From Streptomyces sp. JB150 (GTDB lineage Bacteria; Actinomycetota; Actinomycetes; Streptomycetales; Streptomycetaceae), in NCBI RefSeq assembly GCF_011193355.1, contig NZ_CP049780.1, forward strand, positions 2,332,556 through 2,396,555: 64,000 bases of DNA, written 5' to 3'. Position numbers and translations under genes: made by a program. The notes under the pieces were generated by a model, which was not told the DNA's origin, did no database searches, and saw only the letters and a program-made list of their open reading frames with translations. Numbering within the stretch: the first letter of the stretch is position 1; each line of letters opens with the position of its first letter. Shown here piece by piece: positions 19,754 through 29,078 of the stretch.

Positions 19754-22700
19754 TCACGGGAGAGGTGGGGGGACCTTTGCCGGGGTGGATTCCAGGGATT
19801 GCAGGGCCAGGCGGACGGCCTCGTCGAGCTGGGGGTCGCGGTCGGCGGCGTGGTCCTGGGGGCGGTGGACGACCTCGACGTCGGGGTCGACGCCGTGGTT
19901 CTCCACGCCCCAGCCGTACCCCTCCAGCCAGAAGGCGTACTTCGGCTGGGTGACGAGGGTGCCGTCGACGAGGCGGTAGCGGCTGTCGATGCCGATGACG
20001 CCGCCCCAGGTGCGGGTGCCCACCACAGGCCCCAGCCCGAGTGCCTTGATCGCCGCGTTGACGATGTCGCCGTCGGAGCCGGAGAACTCGTCGGCGACGG
20101 CGACGACGGGCCCGCGCGGCGCGTCCTCGGGATAGCTGTACGGCCGCATGCCGCGCGGCACGCCCCAGCCGACGATCCGCCGGGCCAGCTTCTCCACCAC
20201 GAGCTGGGAGGTGTGCCCGCCCCGGTTCTCGCGGACGTCGACGATCAGGCCCTCGCGGGCGACCTCGACCCGCAGGTCGCGATGGATCTGGGCCCAGCCG
20301 GGGGCCTGCATGTCCGGGACGTGGAGGTAGCCGAGCCGCCCGCCGGAGCGCTCGCGGACGTACGCCCGCCGGCCGGCCACCCACGCGTGGTACCGCAGCG
20401 GCTCCTCGTCGGCGAGCGGCACGACCACGGTGTGCCGCACCTCGCCCCCGCCGGCGGGCAGGACGGTCAGCTCGACCGGCTTGCCCGCGGTGCCGGCGAG
20501 CAGCGGCGCCGGCCCGGTGACCGGGTCCACCGGCTGCCCGCCGACGGCGACGATCGCGTCCCCGGCGCGCACCGCGACACCGGGCGCGGCGAGCGGGGAG
20601 CGGGCCTCGGGGTCGGAGGTCTCCGAGGGCAGCACCCGGTCGACCCGCCAGGTGCCGTCCGGGTGCCGGGAGAGGTCCGCGCCGAGCAGGCCCTGCCGGT
20701 CCCCGTGGCCGTGTCCGCCGCGCGGGATGACGTACGCGTGCGAGGTGCCGAGTTCGCCCTGCACCTCCCAGAGGAGGTCCATCAGGTCGTCGTGGGTGGC
20801 GACGCGGTCGAGGACGGGCCGGTAGCGGTCGAGGACGCCGTCCCAGTCGACGCCGCTCATGTCCGGCCGCCAGAAGTGGTCCCGCATGATCCGGCCGGCC
20901 TCGTCGTACATCTGCCGCCACTCGGCCGCCGGATCGACGGTCTGGCGGACGCGGGAGAGGTCGACGGTGATGTTGCTGTCGCTGTCCTCGTCGCCGGAGG
21001 CGCGCCGGTCGCTGGGCACGACCTTCAGCCGGCTGTCGGTCCACAGCAGCACCCGCTTGCCGTCGCCGCTGACCTCGAAGTGGTCGGCGTCGGCGGCGAG
21101 GTGTTCCAGGCGCTGCTGGGCGAGGTCGTAGCGCTCCAGCTCGGTGTGCGGGTCGGGGTCGTCCGGGGTGGCGCGGGAGGCGCCGAGGACGCCCTGCACG
21201 GGGTGGCGCAGCCACAGCACGCCGTCCTTGGCGGCGCGCAGGGTGGAGTAGCGGCCGGCCTCGACGGGGAACGGCACGATCCGGTCGGCCAGGCCTTCGA
21301 GGTCGACGCGGGTGGCGGGGGTGCCCTCGCTGTCGGGGGTCTCGTCCTTGTCCGGCGCGTCGAAGGCGCGGCCGTGCCGCTGCGGGCCGAACGGGGAGGG
21401 CGTGGTCGCGGCGAGGGTGATCAGGTACGGGCGGTCGCCGGTGACGAACGCCAGGTCGAAGACGTGCTCGTCGTAGACCGGGTCGAAGGAGCGGGTGGAG
21501 AGGAACGCCAGGTGCTTGCCGTCGAGGGTGAAGGCGGGCGCGTAGTCCTGGAAGCGCAGCGGGGTCGCCTCGGTGACGGTCAGGTCGGTGGTGTGGGCGA
21601 TCCTGATCTGGCAGAGCGGGCTGGGACCGGGGTGCGACCAGGCCAGCCAGGCCGAGTCCGGTGAGAAGGTGAGCCCGGAGACGTCGCCGTGCTCGCTGCG
21701 GTCGGCCTCGCGGACCTCGCCGGTCTCCCGTTCGACGAGCAGGACCCGCCCGTCGTGCGCGGCGACCGCGGCGCGGCTGCCGTCCGGGGCCATCGCCAGG
21801 CCCAGTACCCGGCCGAGCCGGCCCGCGGCCAGCCGGCGCGGGGTGGCGCCGGGCGCGAGTCCGGTGGCGGGTGCGAACTCCAGGGCGTCCTCGCCCTCGG
21901 CGTCCGTCACCCACACCACCCACTCCTCGCCGTCCACCCGGAAGGTGCGCGGCAGCCGGGCCCGTACGCCGGGGGTGGCGGCGAGCGCGCGGGCGGGGCC
22001 GGCGCGGTGGGTGACCCAGTGCACGGCGCCGCGCACGGCGACGGCGCTGCCCCGGGCGGTGTGGTCGGGCGCGGCGCCGCCGACCCAGCGGGCGGCGTTC
22101 ACCTGGTACGGCTGCCGGTCGGTGCGCTGCCCGCCGAGGCGGATGTCGAGGCGGCGCGGCTCGGCGCCGTCGAGGTCGTCCAGCAGCCACAGTTCACCGG
22201 CGCGGGAGTAGACGACGCGGGTGCCGTCGCCGGCCGCGTGGCGGGCGTAGAAGCCGCCCCCGGTCCCGGTCCCGGCCGGGTGGGAGGTGTCGCCGAGGGG
22301 GGTGTGGCGGCGCAGGTCGGATCCGTCCGCGAGGGAGGAGTAGACGGCTCCCGTGCCCTCGTGGTCGGAGAGGAAGGCGATCCTGTCCCCGGTCCACAAG
22401 GGGTACTCGATGTTCCCGTCCAGGTCCTCGTGGAGCCGGACGAACTCGCCGTCGCCGTCCCGGTCGATCCACAGCTTGCCCGCGGTGCCGCCCCGGTAGC
22501 GCTTCCAGCGGGCCGCCTCCAGGCCCATGCCCGCGGAGAGCAGCACGGTGCGCGGCCCGTACGCCACCCCGGAGACCGGCCCGTACGGCAGGGTCACCGC
22601 CGGTCCCCCGTCGAGCGGGACGGCGTGCGCCCAGGTGCGGCTGGTGCTCGCCTGGCCGTGGCTGCCGGTCACCAGGACGTGGCCGTCGGGGGTCCAGCCG

Positions 22701-22987
22701 CGCACCTTGGTGGTCCGGCTGCCCCAGTGGGTCAGCCGCTTGGACGGGCCGCCGTCGACGGGCGCGATGTGCCCCTCGGGGGCGCCGTCGCGGGTGGAGG
22801 TCCAGGCGACGGTGGTGCCGTCGGGCGAGATGCGCGGGTGGCTCACCGGCACGTTGTCGGCGCTGACCCGCCAGGCCCGGCCGCCGTCGAGCGGGGCGAG
22901 CCACACGTCGTCCTCGGCGGTGAAGGCCACCAACTCGCCGTGCGGATGCGGAAATCGGAGATACCCCGGCGTGGAAGACTGCGTCAC
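19754..22987 (-). CDS. tricorn-type S41 protease
   Basis: A 1077-residue homologue of tricorn, a large cytosolic protease that trims peptides made by the proteasome; actinobacteria have both systems. The N-terminal two thirds (about 1-680) consist of WD-like repeats building beta-propellers (many DG and DS turns such as SPDGTTVAW and APDGSRAAVAAHDG). A helical core domain follows (DPAAEWRQMYDEAGRIMRD), then a PDZ domain (about 775-850), and the S41 catalytic domain, with the nucleophile Ser971 in EFSGSDGDIV and a catalytic histidine in GTSHAYV. No signal peptide. Length matches bacterial tricorn proteins. It is transcribed alone. Confidence 0.93.
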   Translation of the reverse strand: MTQSSTPGYLRFPHPHGELVAFTAEDDVWLAPLDGGRAWRVSADNVPVSHPRISPDGTTVAWTSTRDGAPEGHIAPVDGGPSKRLTHWGSRTTKVRGWTPDGHVLVTGSHGQASTSRTWAHAVPLDGGPAVTLPYGPVSGVAYGPRTVLLSAGMGLEAARWKRYRGGTAGKLWIDRDGDGEFVRLHEDLDGNIEYPLWTGDRIAFLSDHEGTGAVYSSLADGSDLRRHTPLGDTSHPAGTGTGGGFYARHAAGDGTRVVYSRAGELWLLDDLDGAEPRRLDIRLGGQRTDRQPYQVNAARWVGGAAPDHTARGSAVAVRGAVHWVTHRAGPARALAATPGVRARLPRTFRVDGEEWVVWVTDAEGEDALEFAPATGLAPGATPRRLAAGRLGRVLGLAMAPDGSRAAVAAHDGRVLLVERETGEVREADRSEHGDVSGLTFSPDSAWLAWSHPGPSPLCQIRIAHTTDLTVTEATPLRFQDYAPAFTLDGKHLAFLSTRSFDPVYDEHVFDLAFVTGDRPYLITLAATTPSPFGPQRHGRAFDAPDKDETPDSEGTPATRVDLEGLADRIVPFPVEAGRYSTLRAAKDGVLWLRHPVQGVLGASRATPDDPDPHTELERYDLAQQRLEHLAADADHFEVSGDGKRVLLWTDSRLKVVPSDRRASGDEDSDSNITVDLSRVRQTVDPAAEWRQMYDEAGRIMRDHFWRPDMSGVDWDGVLDRYRPVLDRVATHDDLMDLLWEVQGELGTSHAYVIPRGGHGHGDRQGLLGADLSRHPDGTWRVDRVLPSETSDPEARSPLAAPGVAVRAGDAIVAVGGQPVDPVTGPAPLLAGTAGKPVELTVLPAGGGEVRHTVVVPLADEEPLRYHAWVAGRRAYVRERSGGRLGYLHVPDMQAPGWAQIHRDLRVEVAREGLIVDVRENRGGHTSQLVVEKLARRIVGWGVPRGMRPYSYPEDAPRGPVVAVADEFSGSDGDIVNAAIKALGLGPVVGTRTWGGVIGIDSRYRLVDGTLVTQPKYAFWLEGYGWGVENHGVDPDVEVVHRPQDHAADRDPQLDEAVRLALQSLESTPAKVPPPLP

Positions 22988-23032
22988 CCGATCACCCTAC
23001 GCAAGCGGCGGCGGCCCGGACAGGGTTCTGGA

Positions 23033-23578
23033 TCACTTGCCCTCCGGCCAGCACTGCGGATCGCGCTGACACCAGACGGTCTTGGTGACCGTCACCGTGA
23101 CGTCCGGGTCGGGACCGGCACCGGACGGCTGGTTCACCGGCGGGGTGCTCGGGGCGTCGCAGTCGCCGAGGCCGTTGACGCGGAACCACTCCTTGCCGTC
23201 CACCTTGGCGACGATGTCCCCGCGCACGCAGCGGCCGTTGACCGCGCGGGTCACCTTGCCGTCGACGGTGATCTCCTTGCCGTCGGTGGTCTCGCCCTCG
23301 CACCGCACGTCGGCGACGGTGTCCTCGCCGGCACTGGGCGTCGAGCGCCCGCCGTCCCCGACGTTCGCCGTGCAGCTCAGCCACCGCACGTCCGCCTTCT
23401 GCCGCTCCAGCTCCCGGGTCACCGTCTCGTCCGTCGTGTACGCCACGGTCGCCGAACTCAGCCCGCCCGGCTCACACGCCACCACACCACCGACACCCAC
23501 ACCGAGCGCCACCACGGCAACCGCCCCACGCCCGAAGGACCGACCCCAAACCCGCCTCAACGCCCCCATGGGGGGCAT
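23033..23578 (-). CDS. putative lipoprotein with cysteine-rich domain
   Basis: A 181-residue protein when started at the ATG at 23578. Arginines (LRRVWGRSFGR) precede a hydrophobic stretch ending in a lipobox, GVVAC, with Cys35 as the lipid-modified residue. The mature part has a DUF4333-like look: TDETVTRELERQ, several cysteines (SCTANVG, VRCEG, GRCVRG, DCDAP) and strands around GKEITVDGKVT. The C-terminal 35 residues are Pro/Thr rich with two more cysteines. Longer starts are open to 23812 but overlap the kinase gene and have no signal features. The start has only a weak ribosome binding site. It is divergent from the Ser/Thr kinase gene. Function is unknown; cell-surface location is inferred. 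Confidence 0.68.
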   Translation of the reverse strand: MPPMGALRRVWGRSFGRGAVAVVALGVGVGGVVACEPGGLSSATVAYTTDETVTRELERQKADVRWLSCTANVGDGGRSTPSAGEDTVADVRCEGETTDGKEITVDGKVTRAVNGRCVRGDIVAKVDGKEWFRVNGLGDCDAPSTPPVNQPSGAGPDPDVTVTVTKTVWCQRDPQCWPEGK

Positions 23579-23799
23579 GCTGCCACCGACCGCCGGGCCA
23601 CGGAAGAGCGCATACGGCCACGCACCGTCCGCCGTGCTTCCGCTCGGGCGCCGCCCAACCACCGCGACCAGCAGGGCTGTCACCGGCCGCCGCATATCCC
23701 GTGCCCCGGCGCTGCTCTGCCCTATCGCATCAACGAGCGCGCCGGGACAATTCGCCGGACTTCGCCGGCACGTGAGTGACTTGTGCCATCCTCGGCCAC

Positions 23800-25002
23800 G
23801 TGGGGGACACATCAGGACTTGGAGCGGTGCTGGCCGGTGGCCGCTACCGAATCGAGGCGAAGCTCGGCAGCGGCGGCATGGCGGACGTCTTTCGGGCCTA
23901 CGACATGAAGTTGGCCCGGATGATCGCCCTCAAGGTGATGCGGACCGGCCTGTCGTTCGATGCCGGGTATCCGGCCCGGTTCCGGCGTGAGGCGCAGGCC
24001 ATGGCCGCCATCAGCCATCCACATGTGGTGGCGGTGCACGACATGGGGGACGAGCCCGTCCCGTACATCGTGATGGAACTCGTCGACGGCCACAGCCTCG
24101 CCGATCTGCTGCACGCAGGGCGTCCCCTGCCGGTGGCGCAGGCTCTGCATCTCGCATCGCAAGTGCTGGCCGGGCTCGCCGTGGCCCACGCGCAAGGGCT
24201 GGTCCACCGCGACATCAAGCCGGGGAACGTGCTGCTGGCGGCCGACGGGACGGCGAAGGTGGCAGACTTCGGCATCGCGCGGGCCGCGGAGGGGGCGGGG
24301 ACCGCCCTCACCCGGACCGGCCTGCTGATCGGCACTCCGCACTTCATGTCGCCCGAGCAGGTGCTGGGCCGCTCAGACATCGATGGCCGGTCGGATCTCT
24401 ACTCGGTCGGCGTGATGCTGTTCCAGATGCTCGCCGGGCGGCTCCCCTTCGAGGCGGACTCCGCCTATGCGATCGGATACCTGCACCTCAGTGCTCCGCC
24501 ACCCACCCTTGCCTCCTTGGGCATCGCGGCAGACCCGGCGCTGGAGTCCGTACTGGCTCGCGCCCTGGCGAAAGATCCGGCCCACCGATACCCGGACGCG
24601 GAGTCGATGCGCGCGGCGCTGCACCAGGCGTCGCCCACGGCCCGCACGCAACAGGCCCCCTATGTGCCTCCGCGACCGCCTCAGCCCCCGACGACCGCTG
24701 TCCCCCGTGGTCGGCTGTCACGCGCCCGTCGGCTACTCGTCGCCCAGGCAGCCTGCCTGTTCGCCTGGCTGCTGGGAGCCCAGAACGAGGCGGTTTGGCT
24801 GGCGGTCCCCGGGGCCTTCGGAGCTCTCATCGTCGCACCGCCGGGGCTGTGGATGTCATGCTCGGCGGCGCGCCGGCAGAGCAGACCATGGAGCATGGCC
24901 GTCAAGATCAAGACAACTCTCGCCGTGATTCTTCACGGAGGAGTGGCACTCTTTCTCCTGACTGCCCTCGTGGTTGCGCTGGTGGCTCCGGGCGGGCTGT
25001 GA
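23800..25002 (+). CDS. membrane-anchored Hanks-type Ser/Thr protein kinase
   Basis: About 400 residues. Kinase domain residues 15-275: glycine loop LGSGGMADV (22-30), ATP lysine Lys45 in ALKVM, catalytic Asp138 in HRDIKPGN, and DFG Asp156. All catalytic residues are present. A Pro-rich linker (about 290-310) leads to a C-terminal hydrophobic region with three or so membrane helices (VAQAACLFAWLLGAQ, VPGAFGALIVAPPGLWM, TLAVILHGGVALFLLTALVV). PASTA sensor domains are absent, so any signal would be sensed by the membrane part or a partner. Two GTG starts (23776 and 23800) fit; neither has a good ribosome binding site. It is divergent from a lipoprotein gene, a possible partner. Confidence 0.9.
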   Translation: MGDTSGLGAVLAGGRYRIEAKLGSGGMADVFRAYDMKLARMIALKVMRTGLSFDAGYPARFRREAQAMAAISHPHVVAVHDMGDEPVPYIVMELVDGHSLADLLHAGRPLPVAQALHLASQVLAGLAVAHAQGLVHRDIKPGNVLLAADGTAKVADFGIARAAEGAGTALTRTGLLIGTPHFMSPEQVLGRSDIDGRSDLYSVGVMLFQMLAGRLPFEADSAYAIGYLHLSAPPPTLASLGIAADPALESVLARALAKDPAHRYPDAESMRAALHQASPTARTQQAPYVPPRPPQPPTTAVPRGRLSRARRLLVAQAACLFAWLLGAQNEAVWLAVPGAFGALIVAPPGLWMSCSAARRQSRPWSMAVKIKTTLAVILHGGVALFLLTALVVALVAPGGL

Positions 25003-25071
25003 CCGCATCAGTTTCCCGCTCCGACCGCCAGCCCGGCGAAACCCGTGCGGTCACCGCGCTAGCCTGCCCGG

Positions 25072-25473
25072 ATGCGCAAGAAGGGCAGTCTGCGACGGCT
25101 CGTGGTGGACGAGACGACGACCTATCTGTGGAGTGTCCGGCACCGGCACGGTCAGGGGCGGCCCTGTGAGGAGGTGGTCGGGCTGCTGCGGGACGGGCGG
25201 CGGACGCGGATCGTCTTCCGGGCGGGGCCCGGGCGTGCCGTCGAGGGCGGCTATCAGCCCGGCGGCTACGTGAGCGACGAGCACGGCAACGGGCTGAACC
25301 TCAACGAGCCGGGCAGCGTGCGCGCGCTCGTCGACGAGGCCGCGGGGCGCGGGCTGCTGCCCGGTCCCCGAGAGCAGCAGGTGGACGGCTGGGCGCTGCT
25401 GCCGGGCGCCGCCGCCCGCCGCGCAGCAGCAGCCACTCCCGCGACTCCACCAGGTACCCCTCCGGGTCCTTGA
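25072..25473 (+). CDS. conserved small protein of unknown function
   Basis: A 133-residue soluble protein: basic start MRKKGSLRRLVVDE, strands around TYLWSVRHRHG and TRIVFRAGPGR, then YVSDEHGNGLNLNEPGSVRALVDEAAGRGLLPG. I do not recognise the family beyond its frequent presence in Streptomyces. The last 25 residues are low-complexity Ala/Pro and overlap the 3' end of the decayed VOC gene on the other strand, so the C-terminus may have been extended by loss of an original stop; the compact part ends at about WALLPG. A start with weak ribosome binding site makes the N-terminus slightly uncertain. Confidence 0.6.
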   Translation: MRKKGSLRRLVVDETTTYLWSVRHRHGQGRPCEEVVGLLRDGRRTRIVFRAGPGRAVEGGYQPGGYVSDEHGNGLNLNEPGSVRALVDEAAGRGLLPGPREQQVDGWALLPGAAARRAAAATPATPPGTPPGP

Positions 25474-25825
25474 GGTGGGCGACGCGCGTCCGACCGGCCG
25501 GGAGCGGGGCCGTGGAGCCGGGTCGCGCCCCCCGGGCGGTGATCTCCGCGCAGCGGGCGTCGAGGTCGTCGGCGCGCGGCACGACAGGGAGCGGTGCCCG
25601 TTCGCGGCCTCGCCCGGCTCGACCGGCACCTGAGCCGTCGTGGCCCGGTCCTGGAGGGCGATGCCCGCCGAGCCGGTGGCGGGGCTGAACCTCTCGTACG
25701 GCCCGTCCCCCGCCCCGGACTGCGGTTGCAGGCCGAGGAGAATCGGCGTACAAGCGGTGGCAGGCGGCGAAGTCGGTGACCAGCGGGCGGACTCGGGCGA
25801 GTTCGGCGGTGCCTTCCGCGCGGCG
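25301..25825 (-). pseudogene. decayed VOC (glyoxalase-fold) family gene
   Basis: Pieces of one VOC family protein lie in two frames. The N-terminal part, TAELARVRPLVTDFAACHR, follows the rsmE stop directly and in the same frame. After YAD the homology moves to another frame (LLGLQPQSGAGDGPYERFSP through VPVEPGEAANGHRSL), then returns to the first frame at PLPVVPRADDLDARCAEI and ends in HLKDPEGYLVESREWLLL. That requires a +1 change near 25740 and a compensating change near 25580. There is also no ATG, GTG or TTG between the rsmE stop and the conserved start, although a GGAAGG site remains. Sequencing error could explain the shifts but not the lost start. Confidence 0.75.
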
Positions 25826-26575
25826 TCAGGACCAGCGGCCGGTGCGGCCGAGGAGGAGGGCCGCGGCGGCCGTGCCGGCGGTGGAGGTGCGCAGCACGCT
25901 CCGGCCGAGGACGTACGCCTTGGCGCCCGCCTCCCGGAACAGCGTCAACTCGTCGGCGGCGACGCCCCCTTCGGGGCCGACGACCAGCACGATCTCGCCC
26001 TCGGCGGGCAGTTCGGCGGTGGCCAGCGGCTCGCTGCCGTACTCGAAGTCGGAGTGCAGTACGGCGGCGAAGTCGGCCTTGGCGAGCAGCGCGGCGACCT
26101 GCTTGGTCGACGCGAGGTCCGCGACCTCGGGGAAGCGGACCCGCCGGGACTGCTTGCCCGCCTCGCGGGCGGTGGCACGCCACTTGGCGAGGGACTTCAG
26201 TCCGCGGTCGCCCTTCCACTGGGTGATGCAGCGGGCGGCCTGCCACGGCACGATCGCGTCGACGCCGACCTCGGTCATGGTCTCGACGGCGAGTTCCCCG
26301 CGGTCGCCCTTGGGCAGGGCCTGCACGACGGTGATGCGGGGCTGCTCGGGCGGCTCCTGCGAGTAGGAGTCCAGCTGGACGATGAGGCGGTCCTTGCCCT
26401 CGGTGCCGAGGACCACGCAGTCCGCCCAGCGGCCGGCGCCGTCGGTGAGGATGACGTCCTCGCCGGGCCGCAGCCGCTTCACGGAGACCGCGTGGCGCCC
26501 CTCGGGGCCGTCGAGGACGTACCGGCCGCCGCTTCCCGCGTCGAAGTGGTCGACCACGAACACGGGTGCCGTCAT
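25826..26575 (-). CDS. rsmE: 16S rRNA m3U1498 methyltransferase
   Basis: A 249-residue SPOUT-fold methyltransferase that methylates N3 of U1498 in helix 44 of 16S rRNA using SAM. The N-terminal PUA-like domain covers about residues 1-70 (FVVDHFDAGSGGRYVLDGPE, RHAVSVKRLRPGE). The knotted SAM-binding end has the motifs VGPEGGVAADELTLF and VLGRSVLRTSTAGTAA, diagnostic for RsmE. The ATG at 26575 overlaps the nitronate monooxygenase stop (ATGA), so the two are translationally coupled. Confidence 0.95.
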   Translation of the reverse strand: MTAPVFVVDHFDAGSGGRYVLDGPEGRHAVSVKRLRPGEDVILTDGAGRWADCVVLGTEGKDRLIVQLDSYSQEPPEQPRITVVQALPKGDRGELAVETMTEVGVDAIVPWQAARCITQWKGDRGLKSLAKWRATAREAGKQSRRVRFPEVADLASTKQVAALLAKADFAAVLHSDFEYGSEPLATAELPAEGEIVLVVGPEGGVAADELTLFREAGAKAYVLGRSVLRTSTAGTAAAALLLGRTGRWS

Positions 26576-27690
26576 CGCCGGCCGCCTTCCGACAACGCTG
26601 TCCGGGCCGCCGCCAGCTCGGCCGCCAGCACCTCCACCAGCTGCCCGGCGGGCAGTTCGCGGGCCATCCGGTGGCCCTGCCCGGCCCACAGCGCCATGCC
26701 CTGCGCGTCACCGGCCTTGGCGGCGGCCTTGCGCAGCGGCGAGGTGAGGTGGTGGATCTCCGGGTAGGCGGCGGGGGCGTACGGCCCGTGCTCGCGCATG
26801 AACCGGTTGACCAGGCCGCGCGCGGGGCGGCCGGAGAAGGCGCGGGTGAGTGCGGTGCGGGTGAACAGCGGGTTGGTCAGCGCCTGCTTGTGCACGGCGT
26901 GGGCGCCCGACTCGGGGGTGGCGAGGAACGCGGTGCCGAGCTGCGCGGCGCTGGCCCCGGCGGCGAGGACGGCGGCGATCTGGCTGCCGCGCATGATGCC
27001 GCCGGCGGCGACGAGGGGCAGCCGGACCGCCTCGCGGACCTGGGCCGTCAGGGAGAGCAGTCCGATGCCGGAGCCGTCGTTCTCGGGGATGTCCCGGTGG
27101 GTGCCCTGGTGGCCGCCCGCCTCCACGCCCTGCACGATCACCGCGTCCGCCCCGGCCCGCTCGACGGCGCGGGCCTCGTCGACGGTGGTGGCGGTGACGA
27201 GCGTGAAGGTCCCGGCCCGGCGCAGCGCGTCCAGGACGTCCCGGCCGGGCACGCCGAAGTGGAACGAGACGACGGGCACCGGGTTGTCCAGCAGCACGGC
27301 GAGCTTGGCGTCGTAGCCGTCGTCGCGGCCGCTGTCCGGGTCGCCCAGCTCGGTCTCGTACCAGGCGGCCTCACCGGCCAGCTGATGGGCGTAGACATCG
27401 ACGGCGGCGGCATGAGGGGACGCGGCGTCGGTCGCTGCGCCGGAGCCGGTGCCCGCGCCGGGGTGCTCGGGCTGCGGCATGAACAGGTTCACGCCGAAGG
27501 GGCGGTTCGTCAGCCCCCGCAGTTGCTTGATCTCCTGGTACATGCCGTCGGCCGTCTTGTACCCGGCGGCCAGGAAGCCGAGCCCCCCTGCCTCGGACAC
27601 GGCGGCGGCGAGCTGCGGCACGGAGACGCCGCCCGCCATGGGGGCCTGCACGATCGGGTGGGGGAAGAGATCGGTCAGTGCGGAGGACAT
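26572..27690 (-). CDS. nitronate monooxygenase (2-nitropropane dioxygenase family)
   Basis: A 372-residue FMN-dependent TIM-barrel oxidase that detoxifies alkyl nitronates. FMN-binding and family motifs are visible: PIVQAPMAGGVSVPQLAAAV at the N-terminus, VVSFHFGVP, and VQGVEAGGHQGTHRD, which holds the catalytic/base histidine region; the later VAAGGIMRGSQIAAVLAAGA binds phosphate. Soluble, no signal. Its stop overlaps the start of rsmE. The neighbour upstream on the strand is the dnaJ operon, 250 bases away. Confidence 0.88.
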   Translation of the reverse strand: MSSALTDLFPHPIVQAPMAGGVSVPQLAAAVSEAGGLGFLAAGYKTADGMYQEIKQLRGLTNRPFGVNLFMPQPEHPGAGTGSGAATDAASPHAAAVDVYAHQLAGEAAWYETELGDPDSGRDDGYDAKLAVLLDNPVPVVSFHFGVPGRDVLDALRRAGTFTLVTATTVDEARAVERAGADAVIVQGVEAGGHQGTHRDIPENDGSGIGLLSLTAQVREAVRLPLVAAGGIMRGSQIAAVLAAGASAAQLGTAFLATPESGAHAVHKQALTNPLFTRTALTRAFSGRPARGLVNRFMREHGPYAPAAYPEIHHLTSPLRKAAAKAGDAQGMALWAGQGHRMARELPAGQLVEVLAAELAAARTALSEGGRR

Positions 27691-27790
27691 GACGGCATGT
27701 TGTCACGTCCCCCGAACAAGTCCGAAACCGGGCGCCCGGCTGGCATAGACCACCGGCACCCACGGGACCCGGCTTGCGCGAAACCGGGCC

Positions 27791-27850
27791 TCAGCGGCCG
27801 TCGAGCGCGTCCTTGAGCCAGGAGAACGGGCCCTCCTGACCCGGCTGACC
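27791..27850 (-). repeat. diverged duplicate of the 3' end of dnaJ
   Basis: Sixty bases here match 27942-28001, the last 20 codons of dnaJ, at 48 of 60 positions by hand alignment. In the matching frame the copy reads GQEGPFSWLKDALDGR and a stop, against [16 protein letters not shown] in dnaJ. The two ends are 151 bp apart, so the copy is out of phase with dnaJ. It is not attached to any open frame of useful length; the 90 bases between the copies are a GC-rich low-complexity stretch. Confidence 0.75.
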
Positions 27851-27941
27851 GCGCCTGCCCGGGGCCGCCCCCGGGCCGGCCCCCCGGCCGCCTCGACGCC
27901 GCGTCCCGGCCCAGCCGCGCCCGCGCGCGCCCGCGCCCGCC

Positions 27942-29078
27942 TCAGCGGCCGTTAAACGCGTCCTTCAGCCGCGAGAACAGGCCCTGCTGCCCCGGCTGGA
28001 ACTGGCCCTGCGGGCGTTCCTCGCCGCGCAGCTTGGCCAGCTCGCGCAGGAGGCGTTCCTGCTCGGGGTCGAGCTTGGTCGGGGTCTGCACCTCGACGTG
28101 GACGATCAGGTCGCCCCGGCCGCCGCCGCGCAGGTGCGTGACGCCCCGGCCGTGCAGCGGGATCGACTGGCCGGACTGGGTGCCCGGACGGATGTCGACC
28201 TCCTCCATGCCGTCCAGCGTCTCCAGCGGCACCTTGGTGCCGAGGGCCGCCGCCGTCATGGGGATCGTCACCGTGCAGTGCAGGTCGTCGCCGCGCCGCT
28301 GGAAGGTCGGGTGCGGGAGTTCGTGGATCTCGACGTACAGGTCACCGGCGGGGCCGCCGCCGGGGCCGACCTCGCCCTCGCCCGCGAGCTGGATCCGGGT
28401 GCCGTTGTCGACACCGGCCGGGATCTTCACCGTCAGGGTGCGGCGGGAGCGGACCCGGCCGTCGCCGGCGCACTCCGGGCACGGGTTCGGCACGACCGTG
28501 CCGAAGCCCTGGCACTGCGGGCACGGCCGCGAGGTCATGACCTGGCCCAGGAAGGACCGGGTGACCTGCGAGACCTCACCGCGGCCGCGGCACATGTCGC
28601 ACGTCTGCGCCGAGGTGCCCGGCGCCGCGCCCTCACCGCTGCAGGTGGAGCAGACGATCGCGGTGTCGACCTGGATGTCCTTGGTGGTGCCGAAGGCCGC
28701 CTCGTCGAGCTCGACCTCGATCCGGATCATCGCGTCCTGGCCGCGGCGGGTGCGCGAGCGCGGCCCGCGCTGCGACGCCGTGCCGAAGAACGCGTCCATG
28801 ATGTCGGAGAAGTTGCCGAAGCCGCCCGCGCCGAAGCCGCCGGCACCCGCGCCGCCGCTCTGCGACAGCGGGTCGCCACCGAGGTCGTAGACCTGCTTCT
28901 TCTGCGGGTCCGACAGCACCTCGTAAGCGGCGTTGATCTCCTTGAACCGCTCCTGGGTCTTCGGATCGGGGTTGACGTCCGGGTGCAGCTCGCGAGCGAG
29001 CCGCCGGAAGGCCTTCTTGATCTCTTCCTGCGACGCGTCGCGGCGCACGCCGAGAACGGCGTAATAGTCCGTGGCCAC
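27942..29078 (-). CDS. dnaJ: molecular chaperone DnaJ
   Basis: A 378-residue type I J-protein and co-chaperone of DnaK. Order: J domain (1-70) with the HPD motif in ELHPDVNPD, a Gly/Phe-rich segment (about 77-95, [16 protein letters not shown]), four zinc-binding repeats of the CxxCxGxG kind ([32 protein letters not shown]), then the two C-terminal peptide-binding domains. All ligands are intact. The GTG start is immediately after the hrcA stop, so hrcA and dnaJ form a two-gene heat-shock operon under the CIRCE operator. Streptomyces usually has a second dnaJ next to dnaK; this would be dnaJ2. Confidence 0.96.
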   Translation of the reverse strand: MATDYYAVLGVRRDASQEEIKKAFRRLARELHPDVNPDPKTQERFKEINAAYEVLSDPQKKQVYDLGGDPLSQSGGAGAGGFGAGGFGNFSDIMDAFFGTASQRGPRSRTRRGQDAMIRIEVELDEAAFGTTKDIQVDTAIVCSTCSGEGAAPGTSAQTCDMCRGRGEVSQVTRSFLGQVMTSRPCPQCQGFGTVVPNPCPECAGDGRVRSRRTLTVKIPAGVDNGTRIQLAGEGEVGPGGGPAGDLYVEIHELPHPTFQRRGDDLHCTVTIPMTAAALGTKVPLETLDGMEEVDIRPGTQSGQSIPLHGRGVTHLRGGGRGDLIVHVEVQTPTKLDPEQERLLRELAKLRGEERPQGQFQPGQQGLFSRLKDAFNGR

